Of a DNA stretch of 34,341 nt, positions 7,690-15,601 are shown in pieces. Source of the DNA: Phycisphaeraceae bacterium (GTDB lineage Bacteria; Planctomycetota; Phycisphaerae; Phycisphaerales; Phycisphaeraceae); contig PAIY01000083.1 of assembly GCA_002704825.1 (NCBI GenBank), positions 1 to 34,341 of the forward strand, read 5' to 3'. The notes under the pieces were generated by a model. The model was not told the DNA's origin. It saw only the letters and a program-made list of their open reading frames with translations, and made no database searches. Position numbers and translations under genes: made by a program. Positions within the stretch are counted from its first letter, which is position 1, and each line of letters begins with the position of its first letter.

Positions 7690-9133
7690 GGCTATACCCC
7701 CTCTGCGCGATGCGACGTTCGAGCATGCTGGCAAATTTCATCAGCGGGAAGGTGACGATAAAGAACATCACCGCCACGATGAAGTAATACTTGGTCGGTT
7801 CAAAGGTCACGCTGATAATCGCCTGGGCTTCGCGAATGACTTCTGAAACACTGATGACCGCGACCAAAGCAGTGTCCTTGGTCAAAGCCACGACGCAGTT
7901 CATCAACGGCGGGATCGCAACACGAAACGCCTGAGGCCAGACCACATAACGGAAGGTCTGCATGCGATTCATCGCCAAAGCTTTGGCCGCGAGAACCTGC
8001 CCCTGATCCACACTCATCAGACCACTGCGGATGACTTCAGCCATGTACGCCATGGCATTGATACCGAGTGTGCCGATGGCAGCGGTGAAAGGTGAAAGTC
8101 CCAAACCCATCCATGCAAAAAGCAGTTGGATGAGTACCGGCGTGCCACGCAGAAAGTCCACGATGGTGCGCACCGGCCAATAGAGAATGACCATGCTGCC
8201 TTTGGGTTTATTGAGAATCACACCACAGGGAATCGCCAGCACAAAGCCGATGGCAAGTGACGCAACCGCGATGGCAATGGTGACCGCAAAACCCTTGATG
8301 AGTTTCTTTGCAATGACCGCGTCGGACATGCTTGTTTTGCCTGTCCCACTGACGGTTGCGGATAAGCCGAAGTACTTCTGATGAATTTTCTTCATCGTGC
8401 CATCGGACTTGATCTGATCCAGAGCGGTATTGATCTGCTCAAGTAATTTGGTGTCATCCTTGCGGACGGGGATGCCGATGTCTTCGGAATAGAGCATGCC
8501 ACCGACGGGGACGAAGGGTCGATCCGCCTGTTTGATTTGCCATGATCCGACGAGTCTATCGGTGACGAAACCGGTGACCCGTTGTTGCTGGAGGAGTTCG
8601 AAGATTTCCACGGAACTCTTGAGCGTGACGACCTCGATACTCGGATAATTCTGATCGAGATATTGCTGGTAGGTTTCACCAAGCACCGCTGCGACTTTCA
8701 GGCCATCACATTCATTGATGCTGTAGACCTGTGCAGGATTATCGCGATGTACAAACAACTGGGCACCGGAGTGATAATACGGCTTGGAGAAATTGACCTG
8801 CATGGCGCGGACGGGCGTGATTGCCATGGAGCCGATGATGGTGTCGAACTTTCCTCCAAGCAGACCAGCGAGAATGCCGTCCCATTCGGTAGCAACAAAT
8901 TCGATATCCCTGCCGATGCGTTTTCCAATCGCATTGGCCACATCGACATCAAAGCCAGCCAACTCCCCCTGCTTGTTGTAGTAGTTAAACGGGGGGAACT
9001 TGCCAGTCAACGCGACGCGTAACGGCTTTTGTTCTGCTGTTGGCTGTGCGTGCGCTGGTTTGACCATCGCAACGAGCAAACCTGCACAGCACACCAGCCA
9101 CAGTAGGTTGGAGTTTAAAAAAAATCTATTCAT
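7682..9133 (-). CDS. Fused amino-acid binding protein and ABC permease
   Basis: 483 residues. Residues 1-29 are a Sec signal (ending PAHA). Residues 35-255 form a family 3 solute-binding domain (LRVALTGKFPPFNYY, GELAGFDVDVANAIGKRIG, FDTIIGSMAITPVRA). A short linker leads to a His/Glu/Gln-type permease domain (about 275-483) with FLRGTPVLIQL and an EAA-type loop around residues 366-401 (AAKALAMNRMQTF). This fusion architecture is known from GlnP-like importers and removes the need for a separate binding protein. The start at 9133 follows the repeat-containing gap after ablA; the 3' end overlaps the ATPase start. It probably imports lysine for the aminomutase upstream. Specificity for lysine rather than another polar amino acid is inferred from context. 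Confidence 0.9.
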   Translation of the reverse strand: MNRFFLNSNLLWLVCCAGLLVAMVKPAHAQPTAEQKPLRVALTGKFPPFNYYNKQGELAGFDVDVANAIGKRIGRDIEFVATEWDGILAGLLGGKFDTIIGSMAITPVRAMQVNFSKPYYHSGAQLFVHRDNPAQVYSINECDGLKVAAVLGETYQQYLDQNYPSIEVVTLKSSVEIFELLQQQRVTGFVTDRLVGSWQIKQADRPFVPVGGMLYSEDIGIPVRKDDTKLLEQINTALDQIKSDGTMKKIHQKYFGLSATVSGTGKTSMSDAVIAKKLIKGFAVTIAIAVASLAIGFVLAIPCGVILNKPKGSMVILYWPVRTIVDFLRGTPVLIQLLFAWMGLGLSPFTAAIGTLGINAMAYMAEVIRSGLMSVDQGQVLAAKALAMNRMQTFRYVVWPQAFRVAIPPLMNCVVALTKDTALVAVISVSEVIREAQAIISVTFEPTKYYFIVAVMFFIVTFPLMKFASMLERRIAQRGYSRD

Positions 9134-9190
9134 AGTCCTGGTTCACGACCTGGCGGGACATGATGTTTTTCACCTTGCCAAAACGCATTT

Positions 9191-9275
9191 CGTCATTCCC
9201 GCGCAGGCGGGAATCCAGTGGCATACAGTTGATGCTTGCACCAATCACTGGACTCCCGCCTACGCGGGAGTGACG
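9191..9275 (-). repeat. REP-like double-hairpin element, copy 1
   Basis: 85 bp. A TCCCGC..GCGGGA hairpin at each end, flanked by CAGTG/CACTG, enclose a spacer of about 25 nt. The reverse complement aligns along its length with the copy at 23016-23100, including the spacer words TGCAAGC and TCAAC. It sits inside the ablA operon between ablA and the permease and could attenuate readthrough or protect the upstream message. Confidence 0.85.
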
Positions 9276-9318
9276 GATGGAGGCAAATGTTTATGTGTAT
9301 TGTTCTCGTACCGGGAAG

Positions 9319-10785
9319 TTATCCCACTGCACGTTCGAGCTTCAGCGCATCGGCAGCACAGAGTGCTTCACGGATCATCGCTTCATGCTCGTATTCACGG
9401 CTCCAACGCTGTTGACCTTCTTCAGGCAGCAAATGCAAGGGGTCAAAGTAGAGATACACCTTGTCGCTGACTGCGGGGCTGCGATAGACACTAATGCCGG
9501 TGATCGGGTCGTAGTGATCAAAGCTGTGTACGTCACGCTTGCCACCACCGCCGGGTACATCATTGACGAACGTCGGCGTGTTAAAGCCTGCTGTCGAACC
9601 ACGCACATGGCGTTCAAGTTCGATGGTATGACGCACGGTGGTCCGCAGGTCTTCAACGCCCTGAACCATGTCATGCTGATAGACATAGTACGGCTGGACA
9701 TTCATGTAAGACAGCTGCTTGACCAGGTTGGTCATCTCAGTTGATGAGTCATTGACACGACGCATGAGCACCGCCTGGTTACGCACCTGAACACCGCGTT
9801 TGAAAAGCTTGTTCATGGCCTTGCGGCTGATGTCGGTGATCTCGTTGGTGGAGTTGAAGTGCGTGTGCAGGCAGACTTCCTTGGCCATTTCACGGCCTTT
9901 ATCCACCACGCGACAAAGTGCATCAAACCACTTCTGATCCGTGAGAATCTTCATCGGCATCACGGCTGGCCCCTTGGAGGCAAAACGGATGCGGCGGATG
10001 TGCGGGATGGCAAGCAAGGTCATGCCCAACTCTTCAAGCTTGTTGGCAGGCATCATGAACATGTCACCGCCACTGATAACGATGTCTTCGAGTTCAGGAC
10101 GCGATGCGATGTAGGCAAAGGCGCTGCGCCAGCGATCACTCTTGGGTGAATAACTCACCTTGTCAACCATGTCGGTATCGCCACCAATGGCATACGACCG
10201 CGTGCAGAAACGACAGTACACCGGGCAAACATCCAAAGGCAGGAACAAAGCCTTGTCCGGGTAACGATGCACCAGACCCGAGGTCGGCGAGTCGTCCTGT
10301 TCGTGCAACGAGTCAAGCTCAAGCTTGGGATGATCGGGCATGCGGCTGGAAGCAACCGGGATAAACTGGATGCGAATCGGATCCCGATACGGCTCGTCCC
10401 AATCAATCAGGGACAGCAGGTAAGGCGAAATTCGCATGTTCATCGGCGCCTGATCCAGACCGGTTTTTACGTCCTGGATGAACTTGGGATCGGCAACACC
10501 GTCAAGCAGGTCCGCCAACTGATCCACATTCTGCACGCTCTTCTTGTTCTGGAAACGATAGTCCAGAAACTCATCGCGCGACACGTCAGCGTAAGGCGCA
10601 AAACGTCGCCAGAACTCTGCGTCTTCAAATTGGCGATGAGCCAAATCCTCCGGCGGACATTCATCCTTCAGTGCCCGGGGGACGGTCACATCGGCAAGTG
10701 ACTGGAGCAGGTCGTTCCCCTCCACATCATCAAGCACATCTGCAACAGTGGTGTTGTTCAAAAAGTTAGATTCAATATCTGGCAT
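9319..10785 (-). CDS. ablA: Lysine 2,3-aminomutase, radical SAM and PLP dependent
   Basis: 488 residues. It converts L-lysine to beta-lysine, first step of N-epsilon-acetyl-beta-lysine synthesis. The radical SAM cluster motif is DVCPVYCRFCTR with C187, C191 and C194; the PLP lysine is K416 in VPGGGGK. Two substrate-binding aspartates that mark lysine rather than glutamate aminomutases appear conserved: D372 in YQHDMVQG and D409 in FVNDVPGG (my alignment from memory of clostridial KAM). Residues 1-115 are the usual helical N-terminal extension; length is somewhat above the 415-470 usual. An AGAGAGG lies before the ATG. It is the first gene of the operon leading to transporter and ablB, and a MarR gene lies 245 nt upstream on the same strand. 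Also known as kamA. Confidence 0.93.
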   Translation of the reverse strand: MPDIESNFLNNTTVADVLDDVEGNDLLQSLADVTVPRALKDECPPEDLAHRQFEDAEFWRRFAPYADVSRDEFLDYRFQNKKSVQNVDQLADLLDGVADPKFIQDVKTGLDQAPMNMRISPYLLSLIDWDEPYRDPIRIQFIPVASSRMPDHPKLELDSLHEQDDSPTSGLVHRYPDKALFLPLDVCPVYCRFCTRSYAIGGDTDMVDKVSYSPKSDRWRSAFAYIASRPELEDIVISGGDMFMMPANKLEELGMTLLAIPHIRRIRFASKGPAVMPMKILTDQKWFDALCRVVDKGREMAKEVCLHTHFNSTNEITDISRKAMNKLFKRGVQVRNQAVLMRRVNDSSTEMTNLVKQLSYMNVQPYYVYQHDMVQGVEDLRTTVRHTIELERHVRGSTAGFNTPTFVNDVPGGGGKRDVHSFDHYDPITGISVYRSPAVSDKVYLYFDPLHLLPEEGQQRWSREYEHEAMIREALCAADALKLERAVG

Positions 10786-10893
10786 GGCCGGTTCCTCTCT
10801 TTAAAGGTTGGCAACACGGGGTCAGAAAAAAAAATTTCGATGGAAAACCGTCATTCACATACAGCTGATAAAACAAGCCGGTGCTGACAATCC

Positions 10894-10920
10894 GCAACGT
10901 TTTGGCGTTGCAATACAACG
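10894..10920. promoter_or_regulatory. Candidate MarR operator upstream of ablA
   Basis: GCAACG-TTTTGG-CGTTGC (10894-10911) is a perfect inverted repeat and overlaps a second, CGTTG-CAATA-CAACG (10906-10920). It lies about 110-135 bp before the ablA ATG. It includes TTTGGCGTTGCAA (10901-10913), which matches TTTGGCAATGCAA (11668-11680) in the marR promoter at 11 of 13 positions. Binding is inferred; I found no convincing -35/-10 pair for ablA. Confidence 0.4.
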
Positions 10921-10976
10921 TGTATCAAATCGAATTAAGGGGTTTTGAGATAAAAGCGCATCGCTAATCAGGCAAT

Positions 10977-11013
10977 ATGTTTGATCAAGTTGTGATTAAC
11001 TTGATGAACATGT
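10977..11013 (-). other. Imperfect inverted repeat after the MarR gene
   Basis: ATCAAGTT and AACTTGAT pair across a 6-nt loop and, after a small bulge, ATGTT and AACAT extend the stem. It lies 18-54 nt beyond the marR stop. No U-tract follows on the minus strand, so it may be a weak 3' end signal or an operator for the ablA operon. Confidence 0.35.
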
Positions 11014-11030
11014 ACCCGTTGTCTGAAAAG

Positions 11031-11603
11031 CTAGGCCTCCTTATTGGGTTCAATCGAATCATTGGGGACCAGGTGTGGCGAGGCATCCAGGTGACGTGCA
11101 CCCATCAGTTCAACCACCCGTTCCAGTGACAAGGCAATGGCAGCCTGCTCCAACTCCGGCAGGTGCTGCAAGGCGTCGGACAACTGATCCTGAAGCAGTG
11201 CCGGTGCCTGGGTCGTCAGTTCTCTGCCCGTGTCAGTGATATGCAGGTAAACCTTGCGGCGGTCCACATGATCGCGTTGACGGACAAGTAGTTCTTTCTT
11301 CTCAAGTCGATCCACAATCCCGTTGGTGGTCGAAGCACTCAAACTCACCGACTCAGCCAATGCGGACAAAGTCATCGGCCCATCCTGCATCAGTGAATAC
11401 AGGCAGATCATCTGCGGTGCCGTGATCTTGAATTCGGTGTTGAGTTTGCGGGAGTGAATGTCGACAGCCCGGATCATCTTGCGCATCGCACGCAGAATCC
11501 GAAAACCATACTTGGCAAAGAAATCATCCGTCATCCGTGGAGTTTCCCCGGATAACGACGGACTGTCAATTGAGATGTCGGGGGGCGTTGGAGCCAAAGT
11601 CAC
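11031..11603 (-). CDS. MarR-family regulator, likely for the osmolyte operon
   Basis: 190 residues from a GTG at 11603 with AGGAG eight nt upstream; an internal ATG at codon 24 has no such site. The MarR fold is clear: ITAPQMICLYSL, then the winged helix LSALAESVSLSASTTNGIVDRLEKKELLVRQRDHVDRRKV in which the wing DRRKV is diagnostic, then a helical dimerisation segment to about residue 165. It lies immediately upstream of ablA on the same strand. MarR-type regulators are known to control compatible-solute genes elsewhere (EctR1, CosR), so a role in controlling the ablA operon is a reasonable inference. A GCATT-N4-AATGC palindrome over its own -35 box suggests autoregulation. Confidence 0.9.
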   Translation of the reverse strand: MTLAPTPPDISIDSPSLSGETPRMTDDFFAKYGFRILRAMRKMIRAVDIHSRKLNTEFKITAPQMICLYSLMQDGPMTLSALAESVSLSASTTNGIVDRLEKKELLVRQRDHVDRRKVYLHITDTGRELTTQAPALLQDQLSDALQHLPELEQAAIALSLERVVELMGARHLDASPHLVPNDSIEPNKEA

Positions 11604-11651
11604 AACGCTCTCCTTTTTTCGCTTTGTGATGTAATCATTTCAACACGAAAG

Positions 11652-11680
11652 AATATAGCACGAAGCATTTGGCAATGCAA
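11652..11680 (-). promoter_or_regulatory. Promoter of the MarR gene with overlapping palindrome
   Basis: On the minus strand, TTGCAT (11675-11680), 17 nt, TATATT (11652-11657). The palindrome GCATT-TGGC-AATGC (11665-11678) overlaps the -35 box, and the TTTGGCAATGCAA word recurs, nearly unchanged, upstream of ablA. Confidence 0.6.
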
Positions 11681-11950
11681 GCCGGTTAGGCAGTCCAACC
11701 AAACTTTAGTGTAAACTACCTAATTTTCATTTGTTACAGATCAAGACAAAATTGTCGCAAAGATCGCTGTATGCGACATCCTACGCAATATGGCGTAATC
11801 GAGCCATGGGCGGTACTTATAACAGGTTCTTTTATCTCTTTAAAATCAGCTGATGACCGAGCCGACCAGCGTCTCAGGGGACACTGAAAACAATCTTTTC
11901 AACCTGTACAAAACATGGAAAAATGCTTAGGTGAAAGACCATGAAGCTTC
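11681..11950. other. Noncoding gap between MarR and the Asp-box gene
   Basis: With the marR leader this is about 350 nt without a gene. It is A/T-rich and contains one small inverted repeat, TACGC-N6-GCGTA (11782-11797). I see no ORF with an RBS and no RNA gene. Confidence 0.5.
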
Positions 11951-13024
11951 TCAACCCGGCAGGATCACATCCGACTCCCGAAAGCTGTAGCCGCGGATGT
12001 GGCCCTTGGGGGCGTCGTCGTTGATGTAGTTGACGACGTAGATTTCGCCATCGGGAAATTGGACATGACCGGTGTAGCCCAGGTCCGCATGTTCGCTGCG
12101 ATCAAAGTCCAGGGGCATGATCCGACACTTGGCCTGCTGACGATTCGGTGCCAGACAGGATGCGCGGTCCATGATGGCAGCAAACATGTTCTGAGCCCCC
12201 CAACCAATCATACTCGCCCCACCTTGCAGATAACGATAGGTCACGAGAACATGCCCACTCTTGAGAACGCCTGCAACCGGACGATGACAACCGGATAACG
12301 GCAAGGTTGCTAGATCGCCCCACGTCTTGCCACCATCGCGACTGATCGCGCGATAGACATCCAACCCGCGTGCGGAGTTCTCGCGCATGAAGCAAACCAG
12401 TTCACCGGTGGGCATTTCCACGATGCTGCCTTCGCAGAGCATCAGGTCTTTCTGAGCAGCGACCAGAAACGGTCCCTCCCAGGATTGGCCTTGATCGTCA
12501 CTGTACCAGGCACGCTCTTTCCAGAGTCTGCTGCCATCCTCCTGCAACTCTGCCTTGTGTGCAGCGAGCATCCAACGCCCCGCCTGTGGCTTGAGTTTGA
12601 GTTCCAGCAACTGGTCGGGAACAATGCCTTCCACCGGTGTTGCAATCGGCTCACTCCATGTCTGTCCTTCGTCATCACTGAACCATAGCCAGTTACTCTG
12701 CTCGCCGTCCGCGCCTTCATGGCCGCCTGCAATACGATCACAGACCACGACCAGGCGCCCGTCTTGAAGCGCGGTGATGCGTGCGCAATTCCAATGCGGT
12801 TCACTGGCATCACGCTTGGTTAAAGGCTCGCTGATCATGCGTTTTTCAGACCATGTCCTGCCACGATCATCCGACTCGACACAGACGATCTGCGTAAACG
12901 CGCGGTTGAAGTGATGGGTACACGTGCTGAAAACACAAACCATCTTCCCCGACGCCAGCAACGCCACGTCCGGCCAAGCCTGGTAAATACTGTCATCCCG
13001 ACTGACGATGAATTTCTCGATCAT
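11951..13024 (-). CDS. Sialidase-fold (BNR/Asp-box) glycosidase-like protein
   Basis: 357 residues with four Asp-boxes (S-x-D-x-G-x-T/S-W): SDDRGRTW (51-58), SDDEGQTW (116-123), SDDQGQSW (175-182) and SRDGGKTW (228-235). This is the signature of six-bladed beta-propeller sialidases. R41, R66 or R77 and R248 are possible members of the arginine triad, but I cannot align them safely. No signal peptide is seen, so it is probably cytoplasmic. Many planctomycete proteins of this fold are annotated 'exo-alpha-sialidase' without proof and could cleave other sugars. It is divergent from the GH95 gene across a 192-bp regulatory region, suggesting joint control and a shared glycan target. Confidence 0.82.
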   Translation of the reverse strand: MIEKFIVSRDDSIYQAWPDVALLASGKMVCVFSTCTHHFNRAFTQIVCVESDDRGRTWSEKRMISEPLTKRDASEPHWNCARITALQDGRLVVVCDRIAGGHEGADGEQSNWLWFSDDEGQTWSEPIATPVEGIVPDQLLELKLKPQAGRWMLAAHKAELQEDGSRLWKERAWYSDDQGQSWEGPFLVAAQKDLMLCEGSIVEMPTGELVCFMRENSARGLDVYRAISRDGGKTWGDLATLPLSGCHRPVAGVLKSGHVLVTYRYLQGGASMIGWGAQNMFAAIMDRASCLAPNRQQAKCRIMPLDFDRSEHADLGYTGHVQFPDGEIYVVNYINDDAPKGHIRGYSFRESDVILPG

Positions 13025-13058
13025 CTGACCAACCTGCTTCCAAAAAATTATGTTTATT

Positions 13059-13068
13059 TTGTATACAA
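13059..13068. promoter_or_regulatory. TTGTATACAA palindrome over the -10 box
   Basis: A perfect 10-bp palindrome that overlaps the -10 element of the Asp-box gene promoter; one mismatched pair interrupts a 16-bp extension. It is reminiscent of operators of GntR-type regulators such as AraR (core TTGTACGTACAA). The window encodes a GntR-LacI hybrid at 21.8 kb; a link is speculative. Confidence 0.5.
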
Positions 13069-13092
13069 TATTACCTGAATCGTAAAAGTCAA
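13065..13092 (-). promoter_or_regulatory. Promoter of the Asp-box gene
   Basis: Minus strand TTGACT (13087-13092), a 16-nt spacer and TATTGT (13065-13070). The -35 box and spacer length are the same as in the promoters at 3908-3935 and 25048-25075. Confidence 0.6.
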
Positions 13093-13103
13093 TCTTCCGA
13101 TCA

Positions 13104-13140
13104 CGGAATATTGAACATTCCGACGTCTTTCATGGATAGT
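13104..13140 (+). promoter_or_regulatory. Palindrome and possible promoter of the GH95 gene
   Basis: CGGAAT-N7-ATTCCG (13104-13122) is a perfect 6-bp-arm inverted repeat. It covers TTGAAC (13111-13116), which with an 18-nt spacer and GATAGT (13135-13140) could be the GH95 promoter. The boxes are only fair matches. Confidence 0.4.
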
Positions 13141-13216
13141 CACCCGGTTTGTCTCTGCTAGGATGCTTCAATCACGCGATCTTGCACTTAATCAGCTTCC
13201 CCTTAGGACAACACGC

Positions 13217-15442
13217 ATGCAACTTTCCAACGCTCACTGGGAGTTCCCCCTCCCCCGCACGCACACCGGACTTCTTCTTGGCAACGCGACCACCGGCCTG
13301 ATGATCTGGGGGCAGGACAATCTGCTGAAAATCACCATCGGTCGGGCGGATCTCTGGGATCACCGTGGCGGGATGACTTGGAAGGCCTGTCAGAATTTTG
13401 CTGACATCCGCAAGCACCTTGAAGCCAATGACGAAACTTCCCTCCGCGCGCTCTTTGTCACCGACACCGAAAACCAACCCGGCCAACCCCACCGCCCCAG
13501 CGTGATCCCCGTCGGTCGTGTGGACATTCAACTTTCAGATGACTGTCAACTCATCGCAGGCAAGCTGGACTTGGCAACCGGCATTGCCACCATCACCTGT
13601 ACGCATCAAGGTGTCGAAAAAAACATCACCCTCAAGCTGAGTATGGACCAGCAACTTGCAGCCATCATCTTTGATGATCCGACGATGTACAGTCAATGCA
13701 TTAACCAACCGGCTTACGTCACCACCGGTGATCAACTCAAAAATATCAGCTTCGACCAACCCACCCACATCGACGATCCAACCTTCGGCGGATTTATTCA
13801 ACCCTTCCCCAACGATCCGGGCATCGCAGTCGGGTACCAACTCACCGGTAAAACACTCTGGTTAACAAACTGCAGAGGCAACACCGTCGATGAAATGCAA
13901 AAGCTAGTTCAGGCAGACCTGCTCAAAGCCATCGCCCAGGGTTTACCTGCAATCGAGCAAACCAACCAAACGTGGTGGCAAAGCTATTGGCAGGACATCC
14001 CCCAACTCGATCTCCCCAACGAAACACTGCAATTCCTTTACGACTACGGCATGTACAAATTCGCGTGCACCTCGCAACCCGATGGTATTGCATGCACATT
14101 ACAGGGGCCGTGGATTGAAGACGATACTTTGCCACCCTGGTCCAGCGATTATCACTTTAACATCAACGTGCAGATGTGCTATTGGCCGGCTTACCGTGGG
14201 AACCGACTCTCGCATTTAAGGCCGATCTTTGATTTGATTTTCTCGTGGGAAGAGACACTCCGCGAAAACGCTCGCCTGTTTGTTGGCATTGATGACGGGA
14301 TCATGATGCCTCACGCGGTGGATGACCGTTGTGTCTGCATGGGCGGATTCTGGACCGGCTGCATCGACCATGCCTGCAGCGCGTGGATGGCCTTGATGAT
14401 GTTCGACTACGTCCGCTACACCGGTGATTTGGACTACCTCCGCGAAAAAGTCTATCCCTTCATGACAGGGACGCTCAAAGTCTACCAAGCCATGCTCGAA
14501 AAAATCGATGGGCAATATCACCTGCCCGTCTCTGTGAGTCCTGAGTACAACGGAGCTGACATGAACGCATGGGGACGCGACGCCAGCTTCCAGCTTGCTG
14601 CGATCCATCGACTTGTCGAAGACCTCCAGCAGGCGGCAGACCAACTGAATCTCACACACGATCCAACTTGGGCGGACATCCAGCAGAACCTGCCGCGCAT
14701 CACCACCATGCAGGTCCGTAACAAAGAGACGATCGCGTTATGGGATGGCCAATCCCTCGAAGAAAGTCACCGGCATCATTCACATCTTGGCAGCATCGCC
14801 CCCTTTGACACCATTGACGTGGACGATGAGCCATACCAGAACGTCGTCCGCAATTCGCTGGATCAATGGGTCTCCAAGGGCATGGGACATTGGAGTGGTT
14901 GGTGTGTGCCGTGGGCAAGCATGATTCAAAGTCGCATGCACAACGGCATCGCTGCGGAACTGCTGCTGGAAATCTGGGAACGCATCTTCACCAACCAGGG
15001 ACATGGCACGCTTCACGACATCGAAGCCTGTGGCATCAGCATCATGGGCGGTTCGTATCACGGTAAAGGTGACCGCAAAGAAATCATGCAACTCGATGCA
15101 GGCTTCGGTGCCGTCGCTGCGATCCAAGAGATGCTCCTGCATACCCGTCGTGGTGTCGTCCAAATCATGCCCGGTGTCCCGCGACACTGGAAAACATGTC
15201 GTTTTGAGCCCATGCCCACGGAGTTCGGTGTCACCGTCGCTGCCAGTCGGCAGGACTATCTCGTGCAGGAAATTAAACTCAGCGCCTTACGCGACACGCA
15301 AATGTCGCTGGCCAACCCGTGGGACTCCGACGTGAATCTCACCGACCCGCAAGGCAACACGCAGGTACTCACTGGCAAAGTGCTGAAACTCAAATTCGTC
15401 ACAGGCGATCAATGGACACTGACTGCCAACGTGTCCAAATAA
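13217..15442 (+). CDS. GH95-type alpha-L-fucosidase (or related glycosidase)
   Basis: 741 residues from the ATG at 13217, with TTAGGA about 9 nt upstream; the ATG at 13163 has no usable RBS. Residues 1-240 form the N-terminal beta domain (LPLPRTHTGLLLGN). The (alpha/alpha)6 catalytic domain follows, with SDYHFNINVQMCYWPAY: N315 and N317 match the water-activating asparagine pair of GH95. SVSPEYNGADMNAWGRD offers E443 as general acid, SHRHHSHLGSIAPF is a family stretch, and MQLDAGFG gives D627, matching the QIDGNFG aspartate. A C-terminal beta domain closes the protein. GH95 enzymes invert alpha-1,2-fucosyl (some alpha-L-galactosyl) linkages. There is no signal peptide, which points to cytoplasmic action on imported oligosaccharides. 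Family is firm; substrate is inferred. Confidence 0.87.
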   Translation: MQLSNAHWEFPLPRTHTGLLLGNATTGLMIWGQDNLLKITIGRADLWDHRGGMTWKACQNFADIRKHLEANDETSLRALFVTDTENQPGQPHRPSVIPVGRVDIQLSDDCQLIAGKLDLATGIATITCTHQGVEKNITLKLSMDQQLAAIIFDDPTMYSQCINQPAYVTTGDQLKNISFDQPTHIDDPTFGGFIQPFPNDPGIAVGYQLTGKTLWLTNCRGNTVDEMQKLVQADLLKAIAQGLPAIEQTNQTWWQSYWQDIPQLDLPNETLQFLYDYGMYKFACTSQPDGIACTLQGPWIEDDTLPPWSSDYHFNINVQMCYWPAYRGNRLSHLRPIFDLIFSWEETLRENARLFVGIDDGIMMPHAVDDRCVCMGGFWTGCIDHACSAWMALMMFDYVRYTGDLDYLREKVYPFMTGTLKVYQAMLEKIDGQYHLPVSVSPEYNGADMNAWGRDASFQLAAIHRLVEDLQQAADQLNLTHDPTWADIQQNLPRITTMQVRNKETIALWDGQSLEESHRHHSHLGSIAPFDTIDVDDEPYQNVVRNSLDQWVSKGMGHWSGWCVPWASMIQSRMHNGIAAELLLEIWERIFTNQGHGTLHDIEACGISIMGGSYHGKGDRKEIMQLDAGFGAVAAIQEMLLHTRRGVVQIMPGVPRHWKTCRFEPMPTEFGVTVAASRQDYLVQEIKLSALRDTQMSLANPWDSDVNLTDPQGNTQVLTGKVLKLKFVTGDQWTLTANVSK

Positions 15443-15487
15443 CGAGCATCTGAGTCACAACACACTCAGGAATGAGTCTTCATCTAC

Positions 15488-15578
15488 CGTCACTCCCGCG
15501 CAGGCGGGAGTCCAGTGGAACTTGCAAGAGAGCACAGAATGCCACTGGATTCACGACTTCCGGGGCGTGGGAATGACG
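15488..15578 (+). repeat. REP-like double-hairpin element, copy 2
   Basis: 91 bp between two convergent genes. The left hairpin is intact (ACTCCCGCGCAGGCGGGAGT). The right one is degenerate (TTCACGACTTCCGGGGCGTGGGAA). The spacer word ACAGAATGCCACTGGATTC is shared with the copy at 23016. It could act as a bidirectional transcription end signal. Confidence 0.8.
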
Positions 15579-15601
15579 AAGTGTTAAAATTGAATTGCAT
15601 T

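Noticed and set aside
9000-9470. 156-residue ORF with FVIPAQAGIQ-like peptide
   Set aside because: The peptide is a translation of the REP-like element, and the rest lies antisense to two firm genes.
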